Positions 43,349 through 52,496 of a DNA stretch of 64,000 bases are shown here, piece by piece (positions within the stretch are counted from its first letter, which is position 1; each line of letters begins with the position of its first letter). The notes below the pieces were generated by a model. The model was not told the DNA's origin. It made no database searches and saw only the letters and a program-made list of their open reading frames with translations. Origin of the DNA: Chondrinema litorale (lineage in GTDB: Bacteria > Bacteroidota > Bacteroidia > Cytophagales > Flammeovirgaceae); contig NZ_CP111043.1 in NCBI RefSeq assembly GCF_026250525.1, positions 1,973,421-2,037,420 on the forward strand, in the 5' to 3' direction. The translations under genes and the position numbers were made by a program.

Positions 43349-44737
43349 TTATTGCAAACCATATTTGTCGATTAGATAAATTAGGGATGTCATAGCTGCT
43401 GCACCTAAATCAAGCTCTCTTTTATTTACCTTATCAAAGGTATCGTTAGACGCATGGTGATAATCGAAATATCTTTGAGAATCTGGTCTAAATGAAAATA
43501 AAGGAACATCCTGAGCTTTTAACGGCCCAATATCAGCTCCACCACCACCAGCTTCAAACTCATGTATTTTATAAGGTTTAAAAAGCTCACTCCAAGCAGA
43601 AACTTTTTCAACAACTTTATCACTACCACCTATAGAAAATCCTTTTGGAGTAAAACCACCCGAATCAGATTCTAGTGCAGCAATGTGCTTTTCTTTATTT
43701 TTCTTAGCCAATTCTGCATATTTCAATCCGCCTCTTAAACCGTTTTCCTCGTTCATAAACATTACTGCTCTAATCGATCTTTTCGGTTTAATTCCTAAAG
43801 TTTTTAATACTCTCAAAACCTCAATAGATTGCATACAACCAGTGCCATCGTCGTGTGCACCTTGAGCCAAATCCCAAGAATCTAAATGTCCACCAATTGC
43901 GATATATTCTTCTGGAAATTCAATGCCAGTAATCTGACCTACTACATTGTAAGAAAGTTTTTCTTCTTTCATTTCACAATGAGTTTCAAAATAGAACTTA
44001 AGTTCTTTGTCGTCTTTTAAAAGTTTGCTTAAAAGGTCAGCATCTTTTGTGCTAATTGCGATGGCAGGTATTTGAGGTACATTAAGGGTATAATTTAAAC
44101 TACCTGTGTGGGGGAAATCATCGCTTGAGGTCGTCATTGAACGAACAATCGCTCCAATTGCTCCATATTTTGCGGCTTCAGATGCTCCGGCTCCACGTTG
44201 GTTTACAGCTCCACCATATGCCTGAAATGTCTGAATTAATGTTGGATCCATAGGCCTGTTAAAAAAGACCACTTTTCCTTGAATATTTTCTTTGCCTAAT
44301 TTCTTTAGCTCTTCAAAATCTTGAACTTCTACCAAATTGGCAGAAACTCCTTTGTCACCAGTACCTACTGAGTTTCCTAGAGCACATACAGCAACATCTA
44401 AACTTCCCATTTTCTTCGATCCTACAATTCTACCGATTTCTTTCTTGCCTCTTACCCAATGCGGAACCATTACCTCTTGCAAGAAAACCGTATCAAAACC
44501 ATAGTTTTCCATTACTTCTTTAGTCCAATCTACAGCAGCAGCAGCTTGTGGAGATCCACTTAATCGCCCTCCAATTTGTGTAGTTAAGTATCTAAGATTT
44601 TCGTAGCAGGCATCATTCGTGAGGATTTCATCAAATATATTTTTGATGGTTGCAGCATCATTTTTATCCTGCGCGTTTAGATTAAATAAGGAAAAAAACA
44701 GCGAAAAAAAGAGTATTAAAAACTTGTTGTAGTGCAT
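43349..44737 (-). CDS. M28 family aminopeptidase with PA domain
   Basis: 462 residues, signal peptide 1 to about 22 (cleavage near LNAQ). A protease-associated domain (about 125-250) is inserted before the catalytic core. The M28 metal ligands are visible: H and D in GGHLDSWD, D in GAHDDGTG, E-E in MNEENGLRGG, D in LESDSGGF and the C-terminal H in YHHASNDTFD. This is a complete two-zinc site. Expected secreted or periplasmic, releasing N-terminal amino acids or cleaving small peptides. Confidence 0.93.
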   Translation of the reverse strand: MHYNKFLILFFSLFFSLFNLNAQDKNDAATIKNIFDEILTNDACYENLRYLTTQIGGRLSGSPQAAAAVDWTKEVMENYGFDTVFLQEVMVPHWVRGKKEIGRIVGSKKMGSLDVAVCALGNSVGTGDKGVSANLVEVQDFEELKKLGKENIQGKVVFFNRPMDPTLIQTFQAYGGAVNQRGAGASEAAKYGAIGAIVRSMTTSSDDFPHTGSLNYTLNVPQIPAIAISTKDADLLSKLLKDDKELKFYFETHCEMKEEKLSYNVVGQITGIEFPEEYIAIGGHLDSWDLAQGAHDDGTGCMQSIEVLRVLKTLGIKPKRSIRAVMFMNEENGLRGGLKYAELAKKNKEKHIAALESDSGGFTPKGFSIGGSDKVVEKVSAWSELFKPYKIHEFEAGGGGADIGPLKAQDVPLFSFRPDSQRYFDYHHASNDTFDKVNKRELDLGAAAMTSLIYLIDKYGLQ

Positions 44738-44904
44738 CTAATTAAAAAAATACGATCTCAGTCACCCTAAAATGAGAGCTAAATATAATTATTTCAGATA
44801 AATATTGTATTTCTCCAATGGAATAATTGAAAAATTTCCTTTTTAATTTTCTCAAATTATCTTTAAATCTAAGTAGAAAAGTAGATTTTAACACAAATTA
44901 GGGT

Positions 44905-45345
44905 TTAATCAACCAATGTAGCATCTTTTAAGATATACATCAGTTGCTCAATATTATCCGAATTAGGTTCAAATATTCCTTTTACAAATATAGGATCATC
45001 AGTAAAATCAACTTGTTCTTTACAAAATACTTCAATAACTGTTTCGGGACCTGCTCCACCACAAAAAAAACAGATATTATATGGTAATGAAGAAAGTACA
45101 AACTTTTTTTCGCTGGTATATTGATCTAAAGGAACCATAAACCCTTTTAATATTATTTCTTTCCCTTTGAGTTGAGTCACCTTTTCACCAAAAACAGGAT
45201 ATGTAATTTCAAATCCGGAAGCTTGATCTTTTTTATTTTTAAAAGAAACATCACTTAGATCATCCCAAAAGTTTTTCTGGGCACAAAGTGATAAAGACAA
45301 AAAAGTAAATATTAAGATTAAAGGAATTGGAACTTTATATAACAT
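44905..45345 (-). CDS. DUF3299-like secreted protein
   Basis: 146 residues with an N-terminal signal sequence (1 to about 22, cleavage near LCAQ). The mature part has the pattern LKGKEIILKGFMVPLD, then LSSLPYNICFFCGGAGPETVIEV, and VKGIFEPN, which fits DUF3299 (PF11736), a family with a conserved cysteine pair (here CFFC). Function unknown; the CXXC pair hints at metal or thiol chemistry. It is divergent from the CHAT gene. Confidence 0.68.
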   Translation of the reverse strand: MLYKVPIPLILIFTFLSLSLCAQKNFWDDLSDVSFKNKKDQASGFEITYPVFGEKVTQLKGKEIILKGFMVPLDQYTSEKKFVLSSLPYNICFFCGGAGPETVIEVFCKEQVDFTDDPIFVKGIFEPNSDNIEQLMYILKDATLVD

Positions 45346-45366
45346 TATTTTAAATGATTTTTTCGT

Positions 45367-45378
45367 CGATTATAATCG
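45367..45378. repeat. 12-bp palindrome between divergent genes
   Basis: CGATTATAATCG is a perfect palindrome in the 178-bp region between the DUF3299-like gene and the CHAT gene. It is 21 bases upstream of the former's start. It may be an operator, but such a palindrome can occur by chance in AT-rich DNA. Confidence 0.3.
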
Positions 45379-45523
45379 GTCGCTATCTCTATAAAACAGT
45401 TTTTTTTTCATACTAAGAAAAAAGACAAGCTGCTTTAAAACTAACTATCACTATTATAAGAAGAAAATAATAAATTAATAAAACCCGTAGCTCATCACTC
45501 CAAATTTTACGATTAACTCATTT

Positions 45524-48500
45524 ATGAAATATTTTTTATTGTCGCTTTTGGCAATTTGCATTAATTACTATGCACTAAAAGCCAACTCTGTTTCAGACTC
45601 ACTACAAATAGAAAACTCTCTCGAACAGGCTGTTGAACTAGAAAAACAAAGAAATTTAGAAGGAGCTAGAGCCATCTACTTTGAGTTATTAGATCAAGCA
45701 AAAAAACAGGAATTAAATGATGTTTATGGCAAATTACTCTGGAGTATAGGACGAAATTATTTCAGAAATTATAAATCTGACAGTGCAGCTTATTGGCTTG
45801 AAAAATTCCAAGTAGAAAATGAAAGCTTACATTTTAAAGATAAAAAATTAGTTTATTCCTCCTTTACCTATCTCGGACAAACCTATTCTCGGTTAAAAAA
45901 GCCATTTAAAAATATTGATGCTTTTAAGAAAAGCATCGATTACGTAAAGCAAAATGAGTCTTTACAAAATACTCCCGATGTTTTTTTACCTAGAGCATAT
46001 AATAATACAGGCGTGGCTTACCAAGAGTTAGGCGATTTTGAAACTGCTCTCCAATACCTCGACAGTGCTCTAATAAACTTAAAAGAAATATTAGATTACC
46101 CTAGCGAATTAGAAGCACATATTTACAGTAATAAAGGGAACATCTACAAAAAGTTAGGATTCACAGAAGAAGCACTGGAATTCACTTTTATGCAAGTGAA
46201 AATTTACGAACAACTCCCTGAAGAGCAAATCAATTACCAAGACTGGGGTTTGGTTTATTGGTATATTGCCAGTTGTTACCAGTATAGTAATGCAAGCAAA
46301 GAAGATTTACTCAATGCTATTAAATACTGTGAAATATCTGAAAATTACTTTAAACAAGGAGGAGAGAAAGCCCCACTACTCATTTACTCTTATTACATAT
46401 ATGCAGAGACTTACTATAACCTAGGTGAGTATGATAAAGCAACATTCTATATTGAAAAAGCACTTGAACAAAATATAGAAAGATATGGTGAAAACTTTGG
46501 CGAATTAGGGTACTGTTATCTTCTAAAATCTAAGATAGCAGAGAAAACAGGCAAGCTTGATGAAGCTGAGCAACTCATGAACAAAACCATTGCTTTATAT
46601 GATACTATAGACTGGAAGATTTATAATGATATATCTGAAGCTTATTACATAAAAGGAAACTTACTCGTAGAACACAATATAAACTACAATGTGGCAATGA
46701 CTGATTACCAGCAAGCATTGCAGGTTTTACTTCCTGATTTTAAACCTAATTCTTTTCTTGATAACCCAACTAAAGACCAACTATACAATAGCGCTTTTCT
46801 TTTTAATGCACTACAATACAAAGCGAAAGGCTTAATGCAATTTTATAAGCACGAAAATAAACCTGAGTATATAAAGGCTGCTATGGATTGCTATACTTTA
46901 GCTTACAGATTTGTGAAATTGAGTAGAGAAGAAACGATTAGTCTTAGAACAAAATCATCTTATATTAGAAACAAGTTTAGTCTTTACGAAGACGGAATAG
47001 CCGCTGCCTATGAAGCTTACCAACAAACTCAAGACAAGAACTATCTTTTAAAAGCAGTTTATTTTGCAGACTTGAGTAAGTCTAATAATTTACTAGACAA
47101 GCTCGAAAAAATAAGACAAGAAGAAAGATTAGATATTCCATCAGCACTATTAGAACAAGAAAGGAAAGCTCTTGCAGCCATTAGTTTTAATGAGAAAAAG
47201 CTTTATGATTTAAAAAAATCAAGTGCGGACTCTTCTGAAATAGCTAAAACCGAAAAAAACCTTTTCAACTATAAAATCAACCACGAAAATATTATTAATT
47301 CGATACAGGCTCAATATCCAGAATATTATCACTTCAGTGTAAATGAGACGACAAGTTTTAATACTGATGATTTTTTAAATCAAATTTCAGATGATCAACT
47401 TTTTTTAAGCTACTTCTCGGGAGAGAAGAATTTATATGTATTTGCTCTATCTAAAACTGAAGTAAATGCCCAAAGGCTTAAGCCTCTTTCTGAGTTTGAA
47501 CCTGTAGTAAAAAACTTAATAAACGATATTAAATCAAATACAAACAAGGACTTTTCAAGTAATTCTTATAAACTATTTAAGTATCTAGTAGATCCTATTT
47601 TTTCAAGTCTAAAAAATCTGGATGAAATTAAAAGTATCAGTGTGATACCAGATGGAATTACAGGTTACCTCCCCTTTGAATTACTAATACAACAAGAAGC
47701 AAATGACAACACAAGTTTTAAAAGCCTCAATTACATGTTAAATGATTATACATTTAGTTATCATAACTCTTTAAGTATTTTCAACTTTAATAAGCAAAGA
47801 AAAAGCTACAAAACCGCTCTTAATTTTTTAGGGTTTGCCCCCGAGTTTAAAAAAGAGTCTAATCCATTAATTGCTACCAGATCGGCAAAAGATGAGGCAA
47901 TTGCAGAAAACTTAGAAGTGCTACCAGGTGCATTAAATGAAGTGAATAATATTGCTTCTATTTTTGGTGGAGAGACTAAAACAGGGCAAGAAGCCACCGA
48001 AAGTAATTTTAAAGCTCTAGCCCAAAATGCCGAAATACTACACCTCGCTACACACACAATCATAGACGACGAAAACCCGATGTATTCAAAACTGGTGTTT
48101 AGTAGTGAAAACGACCCAAAGGAAGATGGTCTCTTATATACATATGAGCTTTTTAATATGCATCTAAAAGCAAATCTGGTTTGCCTAAGTGCTTGCAATA
48201 CTGGTACTGGTAAATACTATAAAGGAGAAGGAGTTATTAGCCTCGCTAATGGTTTTATGTATGCAGGAATTCCAAATATTATGATGACAGCATGGTCTGT
48301 TCCTGACGCAGCCACATCAGAGCTTATGGAAAACTTTTATTCTGAGTTAAAGAATGGAAAAAATAAACCTGAGGCATTAAGAGAAGCTAAATTACAATAC
48401 CTGAAAAATGCCGATGAAAACCTCGCCCACCCTTATTACTGGGGGGCTTATATGATGATTGGAAACTCAAATGATAAAGGCAAAAACACTAACTATTTGT

Positions 48501-48577
48501 ACTGGATAATTGCCGGAGTAATGGGAGTTTTGCTGTTATTGATTGCTTTAAAAAAATTAAAAAGGGGAGCAGAATGA
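45524..48577 (+). CDS. TPR protein with C-terminal CHAT protease domain and membrane anchor
   Basis: 1017 residues. A signal-like N terminus (1 to about 22) leads into many tetratricopeptide repeats (about 30-420, for example NNTGVAYQELGDFETALQYLDSAL). A helical linker follows (about 490-620). The CHAT domain (about 690-970) has the caspase-like dyad His in HLATHT (H844) and Cys in LSACNTG (C891). A hydrophobic helix close to the C terminus (about 985-1008) ending in KKLKRGAE anchors it to the membrane, so the TPR and CHAT parts should face the periplasm if the signal is cleaved. Stand-alone gene with no gasdermin, CRISPR or other effector beside it. Confidence 0.92.
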   Translation: MKYFLLSLLAICINYYALKANSVSDSLQIENSLEQAVELEKQRNLEGARAIYFELLDQAKKQELNDVYGKLLWSIGRNYFRNYKSDSAAYWLEKFQVENESLHFKDKKLVYSSFTYLGQTYSRLKKPFKNIDAFKKSIDYVKQNESLQNTPDVFLPRAYNNTGVAYQELGDFETALQYLDSALINLKEILDYPSELEAHIYSNKGNIYKKLGFTEEALEFTFMQVKIYEQLPEEQINYQDWGLVYWYIASCYQYSNASKEDLLNAIKYCEISENYFKQGGEKAPLLIYSYYIYAETYYNLGEYDKATFYIEKALEQNIERYGENFGELGYCYLLKSKIAEKTGKLDEAEQLMNKTIALYDTIDWKIYNDISEAYYIKGNLLVEHNINYNVAMTDYQQALQVLLPDFKPNSFLDNPTKDQLYNSAFLFNALQYKAKGLMQFYKHENKPEYIKAAMDCYTLAYRFVKLSREETISLRTKSSYIRNKFSLYEDGIAAAYEAYQQTQDKNYLLKAVYFADLSKSNNLLDKLEKIRQEERLDIPSALLEQERKALAAISFNEKKLYDLKKSSADSSEIAKTEKNLFNYKINHENIINSIQAQYPEYYHFSVNETTSFNTDDFLNQISDDQLFLSYFSGEKNLYVFALSKTEVNAQRLKPLSEFEPVVKNLINDIKSNTNKDFSSNSYKLFKYLVDPIFSSLKNLDEIKSISVIPDGITGYLPFELLIQQEANDNTSFKSLNYMLNDYTFSYHNSLSIFNFNKQRKSYKTALNFLGFAPEFKKESNPLIATRSAKDEAIAENLEVLPGALNEVNNIASIFGGETKTGQEATESNFKALAQNAEILHLATHTIIDDENPMYSKLVFSSENDPKEDGLLYTYELFNMHLKANLVCLSACNTGTGKYYKGEGVISLANGFMYAGIPNIMMTAWSVPDAATSELMENFYSELKNGKNKPEALREAKLQYLKNADENLAHPYYWGAYMMIGNSNDKGKNTNYLYWIIAGVMGVLLLLIALKKLKRGAE

Positions 48578-48581
48578 TAAA

Positions 48582-48908
48582 TCATTCTGCTTCTGGTGCC
48601 AATTTTACCACCAAACCATGTAATTCTGGAGTTATTTTAAGCTGACAACCCAATCTACTTTTGTCATCATCTACAAAAAAAGCATTGTCTAGCATATCTT
48701 CTTCAGTTTCTGACATCTCGGGTAAATCATGTTCGCTTTCAACATAAACATGACAAGTTGAACACAAACACATACCGCCACAAGTACCTTGCACAGGTAG
48801 TTCGTTTGCTTTGCAAAGCTCCATTAAGTTTAGGTTCATGTCAGTCGGAGCCTCTGTTTCTAAAGTATTTCCTTGTCTGTCAATGATAGTAATGTTAATG
48901 ATATCCAT
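48582..48908 (-). CDS. Adrenodoxin-type 2Fe-2S ferredoxin
   Basis: 108 residues. The cluster ligands C43, C49 and C52 follow the C-X5-C-X2-C pattern, with C88 in SRLGCQL as the fourth. An extra C47 sits inside the loop. The MDxxDNAFFVDD region and C-terminal end fit bacterial adrenodoxin-like ferredoxins, which serve iron-sulphur assembly or P450-type electron transfer. No isc, suf or P450 gene is nearby, so the partner is unknown. It ends 5 bases from the convergent CHAT gene. Confidence 0.92.
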   Translation of the reverse strand: MDIINITIIDRQGNTLETEAPTDMNLNLMELCKANELPVQGTCGGMCLCSTCHVYVESEHDLPEMSETEEDMLDNAFFVDDDKSRLGCQLKITPELHGLVVKLAPEAE

Positions 48909-48950
48909 TCTAGTTTGTAGTTAATTTTTTTGATTATCACCAAACAACAC

Positions 48951-48988
48951 AAAAAAGCCTAAGAAAGTGACATCAATCTTAGGCTTTT
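48951..48988 (-). terminator. Intrinsic terminator of the fecR-like gene
   Basis: AAAAGCCTAAGA (48953-48964) and TCTTAGGCTTTT (48977-48988) are a perfect 12-bp stem around a 12-base loop. On the minus strand it ends in a run of T, placing it as terminator for the ECF/FecR pair. Confidence 0.78.
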
Positions 48989-49065
48989 CATGTAGAATCT
49001 CATTAAGATTCTGTATATCAATTTTTTAAAAAGTAAATTTTCTATTCATATAAGTCGATTTACTA

Positions 49066-50142
49066 TTAAAGTTTTTTATTTGTCAATTTTACTTGAGTAT
49101 TTGTTATCTCATAATCGACTTCAAGAGCAATACTTATTACTTCAAGAATTTCTTGTAGATTTCTGTCTGCAAAGTTTCCTGTAATCTTTCTGCCTGCTAA
49201 GTTCTCACCTTGCACTACGATTTGCTTATTAAATCTATTTTCTAGTATTACAGCAGCTTCATCTAAAGTATTATCTTCAAAAACTATTTGGTGTTTTTTC
49301 CATATAGTAGTATTTACTGCACTAAGTTTTTTTACATCGTTAAACTTATTTTTTACTCTGTCAAAAACTACTTCTTCGTTTTTAACTAAGTTAACTGATG
49401 TATGCTGTTTGTTAACTGCAGCTAGCTCCGAGAATCTAACTTTACCTTCAGTTACAGTAAGCACAATATTGTTAAGAGCTTTATAAGCTTTTATATTGAA
49501 TGCTGTACCTAAAACTCTTGTTTCTGTTTTATCAGTTAATACAGAAAATGGTCTTTGAGGATTTTTAGCTACTTCAAAATAAGCTTCACCATCTAGCTTA
49601 ACTAACCTCTGAGTATTAGTAAACTCATCTGGGTTATAAGAAACGCTTGAACCACCAGCAAGAAAAATATTGCTACCATCTGGTAAAGAAACCAACTTAG
49701 CTTTACTGCCTTTAGGGTTTTCAATACTTGTAATTGCCACTGGCGTACCAGTTGTGTCTTCTTCTATTGAAGGTAATGTGTAGAAGAATCCGATCAGTAA
49801 TAGTAAGGATGCTGCAACACCAGAAATTAACACTTCTCTACGCTGATAAAATGGTTTTGAGATTGTTAAATGATGTGTTATGTTTTCTTTTTCCAGATAT
49901 TCAACTCTGTCATCGATTTTAGAAAGAATTGAATCAACCGAAAAATCCACACTAATATTCTGATCAGAATTTGCGAAAAGCGATTTGGTAGTTGGTGCCT
50001 TTACCCATATGGAATTTGCCTCATCAAACGCCTCTTTAAACTCTGTATCTATCTCTAGTAATTGTTCTATCTCATCCCTTTCCTCCTGATCACATTCATC
50101 ACCGAGATATTTTACAATCATATTCCAGTATTTGTCATCCAT
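49066..50142 (-). CDS. FecR-family anti-sigma factor
   Basis: 358 residues: an N-terminal cytoplasmic anti-sigma region (about 1-100, starting MDDKYWNMIVKYLGDECDQEE), one membrane helix (about 106-124), the FecR periplasmic domain (GSKAKLVSLPDGSNIFLAGGSSVSYN and LVKLDGEAYFEVAKNPQRPFSV) and a DUF4974 end (ITGNFADRNLQEILEVISIALEVDYE). It should hold the ECF sigma factor encoded just upstream until a signal arrives. Such pairs normally precede a SusC/SusD or TonB-receptor pair, but none follows here; a terminator and then a ferredoxin gene do. Confidence 0.93.
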   Translation of the reverse strand: MDDKYWNMIVKYLGDECDQEERDEIEQLLEIDTEFKEAFDEANSIWVKAPTTKSLFANSDQNISVDFSVDSILSKIDDRVEYLEKENITHHLTISKPFYQRREVLISGVAASLLLLIGFFYTLPSIEEDTTGTPVAITSIENPKGSKAKLVSLPDGSNIFLAGGSSVSYNPDEFTNTQRLVKLDGEAYFEVAKNPQRPFSVLTDKTETRVLGTAFNIKAYKALNNIVLTVTEGKVRFSELAAVNKQHTSVNLVKNEEVVFDRVKNKFNDVKKLSAVNTTIWKKHQIVFEDNTLDEAAVILENRFNKQIVVQGENLAGRKITGNFADRNLQEILEVISIALEVDYEITNTQVKLTNKKL

Positions 50143-50250
50143 AGTTTAATTTAATCACATGAAAATACGCCTCTTTTCCTGTTTTCGAAAATCTAAACAG
50201 GAGCTGGCTTCAGTCAACTTAACATTAAGACAAACGAAATGAGACTAATG

Positions 50251-50862
50251 TCAAAATTTATTTAATAAATACATGAATACAATAAGCAAAACCGGAAAAA
50301 ATTCTTTTCCATATTGTTTTTTCAGCTTTTCTCTAATGGTTTTTAAAGCAATGCCTATTTGATAATGTACTCTTCTTACAGGAATTTCGAGTGTATCTGC
50401 TATTTCTTTGTAAGATAGTTCCTCATACCTGCTCAATTTAAATATTTCTCGACATTCTTCTGGTAGGTTTTCAATTTCTTTTTTCAGTAATCTATCTAAC
50501 TCGGTAAACTGGATGTTATCTTCGGTCTCTGTATGATGCTCTGTAAGGGTTTTGCTCAGGTTTTTATAGTAATCTAACTCAAACTTAGATCGCTTTATAA
50601 AGTTTAATGTGTGATTTCGTGCAAATCTGTACAAATATGACTTTAGAGAAGTCTCTATATTTATGTCTTCTCTTTTTATCCAGAAATTAGCAAATACATC
50701 CTGAGTAAGTTCTTCGGCCATTTCTTTTTGCTTTACCATTCCTAATATAAAGTAAAAAATAGGCTCGTAAAAAGCACTGATAACTTGTGCCCAAATTTTA
50801 CGATTACCTTTTTTTATACCTTCTAAAATGGCATTTTCATTAAATAGATCAAACTCTGGCAT
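50251..50862 (-). CDS. ECF-type RNA polymerase sigma factor (FecR-paired)
   Basis: 203 residues with region 2 (EPIFYFILGMVKQKEMAEELTQDVFANFWIKRE) and region 4 (LPEECREIFKLSRYEELSYKEIADTLEIPVRRVHYQIGIALK). The C terminus (FFPVLLIVFMYLLNKF) is hydrophobic and may touch the membrane, which is seen in some Bacteroidota ECF factors. It lies 108 bases upstream of the FecR gene; the spacer contains a TCCTGTTT/AAACAGGA hairpin at 50177-50202. No target operon is adjacent. Confidence 0.93.
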   Translation of the reverse strand: MPEFDLFNENAILEGIKKGNRKIWAQVISAFYEPIFYFILGMVKQKEMAEELTQDVFANFWIKREDINIETSLKSYLYRFARNHTLNFIKRSKFELDYYKNLSKTLTEHHTETEDNIQFTELDRLLKKEIENLPEECREIFKLSRYEELSYKEIADTLEIPVRRVHYQIGIALKTIREKLKKQYGKEFFPVLLIVFMYLLNKF

Positions 50863-51077
50863 GTAAGCACTACTTTTTAATTATTGACACTTGCTGAAAT
50901 AGTACACAAGTTAAATTTAAAGCAACCTATATTAGTCCATACGGATAACCTAAAATTATTCTTGTATACTTACACTGTTTTCTTTTATTCTTTTATACAA
51001 CGGTTACTTTGATTTTTTAAAGGATGTTGCGATTTTAATAAAAAATTATTTTTACTAATTATCCTTTCCAAAGTTTT

Positions 51078-52379
51078 ATGACTCACCCTAACATTATAGG
51101 TAATGATCAGAAAAGCATAAAGGTTTGCCCAGAGTGCAGCCACGAAATAACTGCACTTTCAGAAAAGTCAAGAATTTTTGCTTGCCCAAACTGTTCTTCG
51201 GTATTTAATAGCGAAACAAACCGCAGAGAAAATCAAATTCTTGGTAAGAATTCAACTAACAAAATCAGAAATATCACTTTTCTAGAAGTTGGACAAGAGT
51301 TTACCTTTAGAAAAATCACTTACAAAATAACTGGGCAAATTAGAGTTAAATCAAACTACAAGCTCGTAAAGAACCCCAACAAAACCGGCACATTAATATA
51401 TGATGAATGGCTTTGTATTAGTACAAATAATGAACACCTAAGAATAGGATATGACAATATTAGATATAAAATAATTACTCCAATTACACCTGTATTAAAT
51501 AAAAAACCTGAAACGAAAAGATTTTTTGTGGGCTATCAAAAAGGCAAACTTACTACTGAAGAAATGCGGGTTAATGAAATTATTTTTTTTGAAGGAGAGT
51601 CTGAAAACAATTTATATCCTGGAAAAAAATTTAAATGTGCTACTTATCGAAATAGATATCTCCTTTATTTAGCAGAGTGGGAATATGATAAAAGTTCAAA
51701 AGATGCAAAACCTTTTATTCAAGAACATTTCCTAGAAAAAGATTTTATAAAAATAATCTCTAGAGACAATGACATTAGTAACTACAATAGGAAAATTGGT
51801 AATTTTAAATTCTTTAGAAAAGCTATAAACTACACTACCTTAATTGTTATTTGCTGTTGGTTAATAAGTTTATTTTATAGCGGAAAAACCATATATCAAA
51901 AATCTTTCAATCTACTAGAACTTGCAAATGAAGAAAGTATAGTAGCAAAAGAACCTCTTGTAATTGAAGATGTAGCCTCAGTTTATGAATTTAATTTAGA
52001 AGCACAACTCACCGAAGTTAATACCGAGATTTACACTGGAATAGAAATTCTTAATGAAAACCAAAACGTTATAAACCTTTTAGGTTTTGACTTTTGGAGA
52101 GCAGCTGGTTACGATGGAGGAGAAAGATGGGAAGAAAGCGAAACCGATGATTCTGAAATATATTCTTTCCCCAAAAAAGGAGCATTTACAATTGTATTTC
52201 ATGCAGAAAAATCCAACCTTTCTAGGTTAAATAATAAAGATAAAATCGTACTTAAAGTAAATAAAGGTAGCTTAATGAGTCGATATTTTATTATTTTACT
52301 TGTTATATGCCTATTCTTATTATTTAATATAAATAATTTCACCCCACTCCATAATCGAATAAAAAAACTTTTTTTCTAA
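51078..52379 (+). CDS. DUF4178 membrane protein with zinc ribbon, paralogue 1
   Basis: 433 residues in five parts. A zinc ribbon (C17, C20, C36, C39) is followed by a DUF4178 domain (about 55-225) with TFLEVGQEFTFRKITYKITG and IYDEWLCIS. A membrane helix (about 252-272), an extracytoplasmic domain of about 130 residues containing YDGGERWEES (near 346), and a second helix (about 402-418) complete it. The protein at 52497 has the same plan and position of every part. DUF4178 proteins occur with DUF350 and polyamine-synthase-like genes in membrane-associated clusters; none of these is here. Function unknown. Confidence 0.78.
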   Translation: MTHPNIIGNDQKSIKVCPECSHEITALSEKSRIFACPNCSSVFNSETNRRENQILGKNSTNKIRNITFLEVGQEFTFRKITYKITGQIRVKSNYKLVKNPNKTGTLIYDEWLCISTNNEHLRIGYDNIRYKIITPITPVLNKKPETKRFFVGYQKGKLTTEEMRVNEIIFFEGESENNLYPGKKFKCATYRNRYLLYLAEWEYDKSSKDAKPFIQEHFLEKDFIKIISRDNDISNYNRKIGNFKFFRKAINYTTLIVICCWLISLFYSGKTIYQKSFNLLELANEESIVAKEPLVIEDVASVYEFNLEAQLTEVNTEIYTGIEILNENQNVINLLGFDFWRAAGYDGGERWEESETDDSEIYSFPKKGAFTIVFHAEKSNLSRLNNKDKIVLKVNKGSLMSRYFIILLVICLFLLFNINNFTPLHNRIKKLFF

Positions 52380-52496
52380 CAAATTATACTTTATTCTACT
52401 GCAACCTTTTATTATTAAAATGAGGTATAAACTATTGGTAATTTACCTCAAGTTATTAAATTCAATTCTTCAAAGTAGTTAGTAAAACATAAAATT

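Noticed and set aside
47806..48198. Antisense open frame of 130 codons inside the CHAT gene
   Set aside because: Opposite the conserved catalytic region; composition is that of a reverse-complement shadow.
50177..50202. TCCTGTTT/AAACAGGA hairpin between sigma factor and fecR genes
   Set aside because: No T-run or promoter context; noted in the sigma entry but not claimed as a terminator.
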